From Geodermatophilus ruber (GTDB lineage: Bacteria > Actinomycetota > Actinomycetes > Mycobacteriales > Geodermatophilaceae): DNA of 64,000 nucleotides. How positions within the stretch are numbered: the stretch's first letter is position 1; each line of letters begins with the position of its first letter. Below the pieces are notes generated by a model that had not been told where the DNA came from, did no database searches, and saw nothing but the letters and a program-made list of their open reading frames with translations. A program made the translations under genes and the position numbers. Positions 60,062-64,000 of this stretch are shown piece after piece. The DNA is taken from NCBI RefSeq assembly GCF_900114385.1, contig NZ_FOSW01000007.1, positions 106,491-170,490 of the forward strand, in the 5' to 3' direction.

Positions 60062-60705
60062 GGCACTCCCCTCTCGTTCCCGGCGCCCGATCGGTCCGCC
60101 ATGTGTGTGCGCACCAGGTCGACGAACAGCGCGTGCACCCGGCGGTCCCCGGTCAGTTCGGGGTGGAAGCTGGTGGCCACCAGGTTCCCCTGGCGGACTG
60201 CGACGATCTTACCGTCGGCCGGCCCCCCGACGACCCGGCCGAGGATCTGCACCCCGGGGCCGGCCTGCTCGACCCACGGGGCCCGGATGAAGACGGCGTG
60301 CAGCGGGCCCCCGGGTACCCCCTCGAGCGCGATCTCGGACTCGAAGGAGTCGACCTGGCGACCGAAGGCGTTGCGCCGCACGGTGACGTCCAGCCCGCCG
60401 ATCGTCACCTGGTCCGGCGGCGCGTCGAGCAGCCGGTCGGCGAGCATGATCATCCCGGCGCAGGAGCCGTACACGGGCAGGCCGCCGGCGACCGCGGACC
60501 GCAGCGGCTCCAGCAGGCCGAAGCGGGTGGCCAGCCGGGCCATGGTGGTCGACTCCCCGCCCGGGATCACCAGCCCGTCGACGGAGGCCAGCTCGGCCGG
60601 ACGGCGCACGGTGACCGCCGCGGCTCCCTGCGCGCGCACCGCCGCCAGGTGCTCGCGGACGTCACCCTGCAACGCCAGCACTCCGATGAGCGGTTCGGCA
60701 CGCAC
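60058..60705 (-). CDS. pdxT: Pyridoxal 5'-phosphate synthase glutaminase subunit
   Basis: A 215-aa glutaminase feeding ammonia to PdxS for vitamin B6. It begins [17 protein letters not shown], has the oxyanion-region [10 protein letters not shown], nucleophile Cys in [10 protein letters not shown] and the His-Glu pair in TSFHPEL. GTG 60705 gives the family start; the ribosome-binding site is weak. It is separated from pdxS by a membrane-protein gene. Confidence 0.95.
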   Translation of the reverse strand: MRAEPLIGVLALQGDVREHLAAVRAQGAAAVTVRRPAELASVDGLVIPGGESTTMARLATRFGLLEPLRSAVAGGLPVYGSCAGMIMLADRLLDAPPDQVTIGGLDVTVRRNAFGRQVDSFESEIALEGVPGGPLHAVFIRAPWVEQAGPGVQILGRVVGGPADGKIVAVRQGNLVATSFHPELTGDRRVHALFVDLVRTHMADRSGAGNERGVP

Positions 60706-60716
60706 GAGGGACCAAT

Positions 60717-61922
60717 CTACGGCGCCCGCTCCGGGGCCTCCGGGGGCCCGACGGCGTCCCGGGCGGTCGCGGGTCCCGTCCCGGCCGCCCGCCCGGAGCT
60801 CCAGGTGAGCAGCCGTTCGAGCGCTCCCCGCCCCAGGAGCAGCCGCCAGAGGGACGCCACGAGCAGCGCGGCGGTGCAGAAGCGCAGCCACAGGCCGGCC
60901 CCGGCCGGGAAGCCGGGGTCGAGCCACCACAGCGCCACGAGGTGCGCGCTGTACACCGACAGCGCCAGGGCGCCCACGGCCGCCAGCGGGTAGGTCAGCC
61001 GGGGCAGCCGGTCGGCGAGCACCAGGCACAGGCCGATGACCGCCAGCGCCACCCCGGTGGAGCCGAGCACCTCGAACGTCGTGCCGCCGTGCGCGGCGGC
61101 GCCGCTGAGCCAGGCCGCGTCCCACTCCCCGAGCTGCGGGAAACCGACGTCCACCCCGGTCGACGGGCGGCCGTCGGCCAGCAGCTCGGTGCTCAGCCAG
61201 CCGCCGGCGTAGCCCAGGGCGGCCAGCGTCGCGCCGCCCGGCACCAGGGCCGCGCGGACCCGGGCCGCGCCGAGATCCAGCCGGCCGACCGCGAGGCCGA
61301 CGAGCACGAAGGCCCACCAGAGGACGGCCGGGTAGACGCCGGTGAACAGCAGATCGGTGAACGGCCGGTCCGCGGCGCCCTGCTCGGTGGCCAGCTGCCC
61401 GACGAGCAGGTCGACCGGAGGCGCCACCACGGCGAGCGCGCCGGCGAGGGTCAGCAGCCGCGGCGGGGACCAGCGCAGGAACGGGACGGCGAGGACGAAC
61501 AGGACCGCGTAGACGGGCAGGATGACCGCGACGAAGGTGTCGAGCAGCTCCAGCAGGCCACCGATCGCGAAGAGCCAGGCCGCCCGGACCAGGATGCGCA
61601 CGCGGGCCTGCACCAGCTGGTCGCCGTCGGGCGGGCGGGTGCGCCCGGACAGCAGCGCCATCGACACGCCCGCGAGGACGGCGAACAGGATCGACGACCG
61701 GCCGTTGACCACCTCCGACCAGGTGGCGGGGTCCCAGGACAGGTCGTCGGCGAGGCCCATGTGGGCACCGAACATGCCCAGCACGGCGAGACCGCGCGCC
61801 AGGTCGATGCCGCCCACCCGGGGAGCCGGCGCGCCCGGCCGGGCCCCGGCCGCCTCGTCCGGGCGCTCCTGCCGCACCGCCACGGGCCGCACACTAGGCG
61901 CGGAGCGCATCGCTCCGGTCAC
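60717..61922 (-). CDS. DUF418/acyltransferase-like multi-spanning membrane protein
   Basis: A 401-aa integral membrane protein with about ten hydrophobic helices. The N-terminal signature [20 protein letters not shown] is typical of the DUF1624/heparan-acetyltransferase-like and DUF418 group. Activity is unknown; a membrane acyl transfer is only a guess. GTG 61922 lies 22 nt after pdxS; ATG 61910 is an alternative. Its position between pdxS and pdxT suggests co-transcription rather than a role in B6 synthesis. Confidence 0.75.
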   Translation of the reverse strand: MTGAMRSAPSVRPVAVRQERPDEAAGARPGAPAPRVGGIDLARGLAVLGMFGAHMGLADDLSWDPATWSEVVNGRSSILFAVLAGVSMALLSGRTRPPDGDQLVQARVRILVRAAWLFAIGGLLELLDTFVAVILPVYAVLFVLAVPFLRWSPPRLLTLAGALAVVAPPVDLLVGQLATEQGAADRPFTDLLFTGVYPAVLWWAFVLVGLAVGRLDLGAARVRAALVPGGATLAALGYAGGWLSTELLADGRPSTGVDVGFPQLGEWDAAWLSGAAAHGGTTFEVLGSTGVALAVIGLCLVLADRLPRLTYPLAAVGALALSVYSAHLVALWWLDPGFPAGAGLWLRFCTAALLVASLWRLLLGRGALERLLTWSSGRAAGTGPATARDAVGPPEAPERAP

Positions 61923-61944
61923 GTGCGCACCGCGGGGCGCGGGA

Positions 61945-62871
61945 TCACCAGCCGCGGGTGGCGTACCGCTCGCTGTCGGGCAGGGTGGCCACGTTGATGC
62001 CGACCATGGCCTCGCCGAGCCCGCGGGAGACCTTGGCGATCACGTCCGGGTCGTCGAAGAACGTCGTCGCCTGCACGATCGCCGCGGCGCGCTGGGCGGG
62101 GTCGCCGGACTTGAAGATGCCCGAGCCGACGAAGACGCCCTCGGCGCCCAGCTGCATCATCATCGCCGCGTCGGCCGGGGTGGCCAGGCCGCCGGCGGTG
62201 AACAGCACGACCGGCAGCTTCCCGAGTCGCGCCACCTCGGCGACCAGGTCGTAGGGGGCGCGCAGCTCCTTGGCCGCGACGAACAGCTCGGTCTCGTCGA
62301 GGGTCGCCAGGCGGCGGATCCCGGAGCGCAGGGCCCGCATGTGCCGGGTGGCCTCGACGACGTTGCCGGTGCCGGCCTCGCCCTTGGAGCGGATCATCGC
62401 CGCGCCCTCGGCGATGCGCCGCAACGCCTCGCCCAGGTCGGTGGCGCCGCACACGAACGGCACGGTGAACGCGTGCTTGTCGATGTGGTGCGCCTCGTCG
62501 GCCGGGGTCAGCACCTCGGACTCGTCGATGTAGTCCACGCCCAGGCTCTGCAGCACCTGCGCCTCGACGAAGTGACCGATGCGGGCCTTGGCCATGACCG
62601 GGATCGAGACCGCCTCGATGATGCCCTGGATCATGTCGGGGTCGCTCATCCGCGCGATCCCGCCCTGCGCGCGGATGTCGGCGGGCACCCGCTCGAGCGC
62701 CATGACGGCGACGGCGCCGGCGTCCTCGGCGATCCTGGCCTGCTCCGGGGTGACGACGTCCATGATCACCCCGCCCTTGAGCTGCTCGGCCATGCCGCGC
62801 TTGACGGCCGCGGTGCCGGTGGTGGCGGCGGGGAGGACGGAAGGGTTCTGCTGTGCGTCGTGCGCTGCCAC
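61945..62871 (-). CDS. pdxS: Pyridoxal 5'-phosphate synthase lyase subunit
   Basis: A 308-aa TIM-barrel enzyme assembling PLP from ribose-5-phosphate, glyceraldehyde-3-phosphate and ammonia. Signatures are [36 protein letters not shown] with a catalytic Lys, and [20 protein letters not shown]. The start is GTG 62871. It pairs with pdxT downstream. Confidence 0.97.
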   Translation of the reverse strand: MAAHDAQQNPSVLPAATTGTAAVKRGMAEQLKGGVIMDVVTPEQARIAEDAGAVAVMALERVPADIRAQGGIARMSDPDMIQGIIEAVSIPVMAKARIGHFVEAQVLQSLGVDYIDESEVLTPADEAHHIDKHAFTVPFVCGATDLGEALRRIAEGAAMIRSKGEAGTGNVVEATRHMRALRSGIRRLATLDETELFVAAKELRAPYDLVAEVARLGKLPVVLFTAGGLATPADAAMMMQLGAEGVFVGSGIFKSGDPAQRAAAIVQATTFFDDPDVIAKVSRGLGEAMVGINVATLPDSERYATRGW

Positions 62872-62923
62872 GGGATGCTGCCTCAGGTTCGACGATGATC
62901 GGGCAGGCTCATCGTACGGCCCG

Positions 62924-63475
62924 TCAGGGCCTGCCCCGACCGGCGCCGGAGACGCTGCCGGTCACCTCGTCCAGACCGTCCTCGATGTCGAAGAACCGCG
63001 GCAGCGGCCGGGAGGCGTGCAACCGCAGCAGCCCGGTGAGCCGCCGGGTGCGCAGCAGGTGGGTGTCGCGGACGGCGTCGTTGTAGAAGCGCCGGGCCAG
63101 CCCGATCCGGGTGGCGGTGCCCCGGAGGTCGGCGAGGAGCGCGGGAGGCACCCCCGGCAGCTCCGCGGGGAGCTCGCGCAGCTCGCGGCCCAGCTGGTTC
63201 TCCGCCAGCTCCCGGTCGCCGGCCCGCGGGTCGCGCGCCTCGCGCGCGGCAGCCGCCAGCCGGGCCGCGTGTTCCCTCCCCAGCGCGGCGGCGTGGTCGC
63301 GGGTCAGCTCGGCGGCCAGCCCGGCGCGCCGCCGCAGCTGGGTGTCCAGGGCGATCCGGGCGCGCTCCACGCGCGTCTCCAGGCGCCGCAGCCGGGTCAG
63401 CGTCCAGCCGGCCCACAGCATCAGCAGCAGCACGGCGGCGGCCACCGCCAGCAGCAGCCAGACGTCGGGAGTCAC
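62924..63475 (-). CDS. LemA-like membrane protein
   Basis: A 183-aa protein with an N-terminal membrane helix ([20 protein letters not shown]) followed by helical coiled-coil-like sequence [20 protein letters not shown], and later [14 protein letters not shown]. This resembles LemA-type proteins but lacks their fuller length. Function is unknown. It begins 11 nt after the glycosyltransferase stop, so the two are probably co-transcribed. Confidence 0.65.
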   Translation of the reverse strand: MTPDVWLLLAVAAAVLLLMLWAGWTLTRLRRLETRVERARIALDTQLRRRAGLAAELTRDHAAALGREHAARLAAAAREARDPRAGDRELAENQLGRELRELPAELPGVPPALLADLRGTATRIGLARRFYNDAVRDTHLLRTRRLTGLLRLHASRPLPRFFDIEDGLDEVTGSVSGAGRGRP

Positions 63476-63486
63476 GACGGGTCAGG

Positions 63487-64000
63487 CTAGCGCTGGACCC
63501 ACCGCCGCAGCGGTGACCGGGACGGGGCGTCCGTGGGTTCCCCGGGCAGGAGTGCGGGCACGGCGGGCAGCTCGACGTCCTCCGCCGCGGTCACCTCCGG
63601 CCCGCCGGGCAGCACCACGGTCTCGTAGACGGCCAGGATCCGGCGCGCGACCACCGACCAGTCGTAGCCGGCGGCCGCCGCCCTGCCGGCGGCCGAGAGC
63701 CCGGCCCGCCGGTCGGGGTCGGCGAGCAGGTCGCCCAGGGCCCCGGCCAGCGCCCGGGGGTCGCCGCGGCGGACCAGGACGCCGGCGGCGCCGTCCTCGA
63801 GCACCTTGGCGAAGGCGTCCAGGTCGCTGGCGACGATCGGCGCCCCCGCGGCCATCGCCTCGATGAGGATGATCCCGAAGGACTCGCCGAGCAGGTTCGG
63901 GGCGCAGTAGACGTCGACCGAGCGCAGGAAGGCGGCCTTGTCCTCCTCGGCGAGCTCGCCCAGGAGCGCGACGTGCGCGCGCAGGTCCTCCCCCAGCAGC
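63487..64000 (-). CDS. pimA: GT4 glycosyltransferase, PimA-like, C-terminal part (cut by window edge)
   Basis: About 170 C-terminal residues. The GT-B nucleotide-sugar site is seen as YCAPNLLGESFGIILIEAMA (the E-x7-E motif) and AGAPIVASDLDAFAKVLEDG. Linkage to pdxS-pdxT-yebC matches phosphatidylinositol alpha-mannosyltransferase PimA of mycobacteria, which starts PIM glycolipid synthesis at the cytoplasmic membrane. The assignment to PimA rests partly on context because the acceptor-binding half is outside the window. Confidence 0.78.
   Translation of the reverse strand, partial: LLGEDLRAHVALLGELAEEDKAAFLRSVDVYCAPNLLGESFGIILIEAMAAGAPIVASDLDAFAKVLEDGAAGVLVRRGDPRALAGALGDLLADPDRRAGLSAAGRAAAAGYDWSVVARRILAVYETVVLPGGPEVTAAEDVELPAVPALLPGEPTDAPSRSPLRRWVQR

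Overview
The window is very GC-rich chromosomal DNA with strong third-position GC bias, densely packed genes and many GTG starts. Gene content (BldD, actinobacterial integration host factor mIHF, omega subunit beside gmk, type-II PyrF, a PimA-like mannosyltransferase) and gene order point to Actinomycetota. My best guess is a Geodermatophilaceae member (Blastococcus/Geodermatophilus/Modestobacter type), an inference from overall protein character only. No rRNA, tRNA, CRISPR array, prophage or intact insertion sequence was seen.

Region 1 (1-24.7 kb) is the conserved actinobacterial block read on the minus strand: pyrR-pyrB-pyrC-carA-carB-pyrK-pyrD-pyrF, mihF, gmk, rpoZ, coaBC, metK, priA, def, fmt, rsmB, then rpe cut by the window edge. 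It makes UMP, GMP/GDP, coenzyme A and S-adenosylmethionine and prepares the start of translation. Two plus-strand islands interrupt it. One is a NarL-type sensor kinase/response regulator pair between rpe and rsmB. The other is a receiver-less paralogue of that regulator plus a Pro/Ala-rich membrane protein, between def and priA. bldD diverges from pyrR.

Region 2 (24.7-40.6 kb) has a secreted Cys-containing protein and a decayed ABC transporter. A minus-strand series follows: rarA, DUF948, DUF6167, alaS, ruvX, mltG, aroE, prepilin peptidase, aroC, aroK, aroB, aroQ, an M24 peptidase, efp and nusB. The shikimate genes are nearly all joined by 4-8 nt overlaps.

Region 3 (40.6-50.2 kb) is more accessory: an aldo/keto reductase, a DUF559-like nuclease gene bracketed by two 72-bp imperfect palindromes, a class-V aminotransferase, aspS-hisS with a 59-codon gene between them, a metallo-beta-lactamase hydrolase, and a plus-strand envelope operon of two cyclophilins and a DUF3105 lipoprotein.

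Region 4 (50.2-64 kb) is again conserved order on the minus strand: pimA (partial), a LemA-like protein, pdxS, a DUF418-like membrane protein, pdxT, yebC, ruvC-ruvA-ruvB, yajC-secD-secF, apt and relA.

The most interesting signals are non-coding or at gene starts: a 56-bp element starting at the stop codons of metK and rpoZ whose two copies differ by compensatory stem changes; the 72-bp palindrome pair; a PyrR-binding hairpin abutting the pyrR ribosome-binding site; probable CTG start codons for fmt and priA; and -10 boxes 6-8 nt before GTG starts, suggesting leaderless mRNAs.
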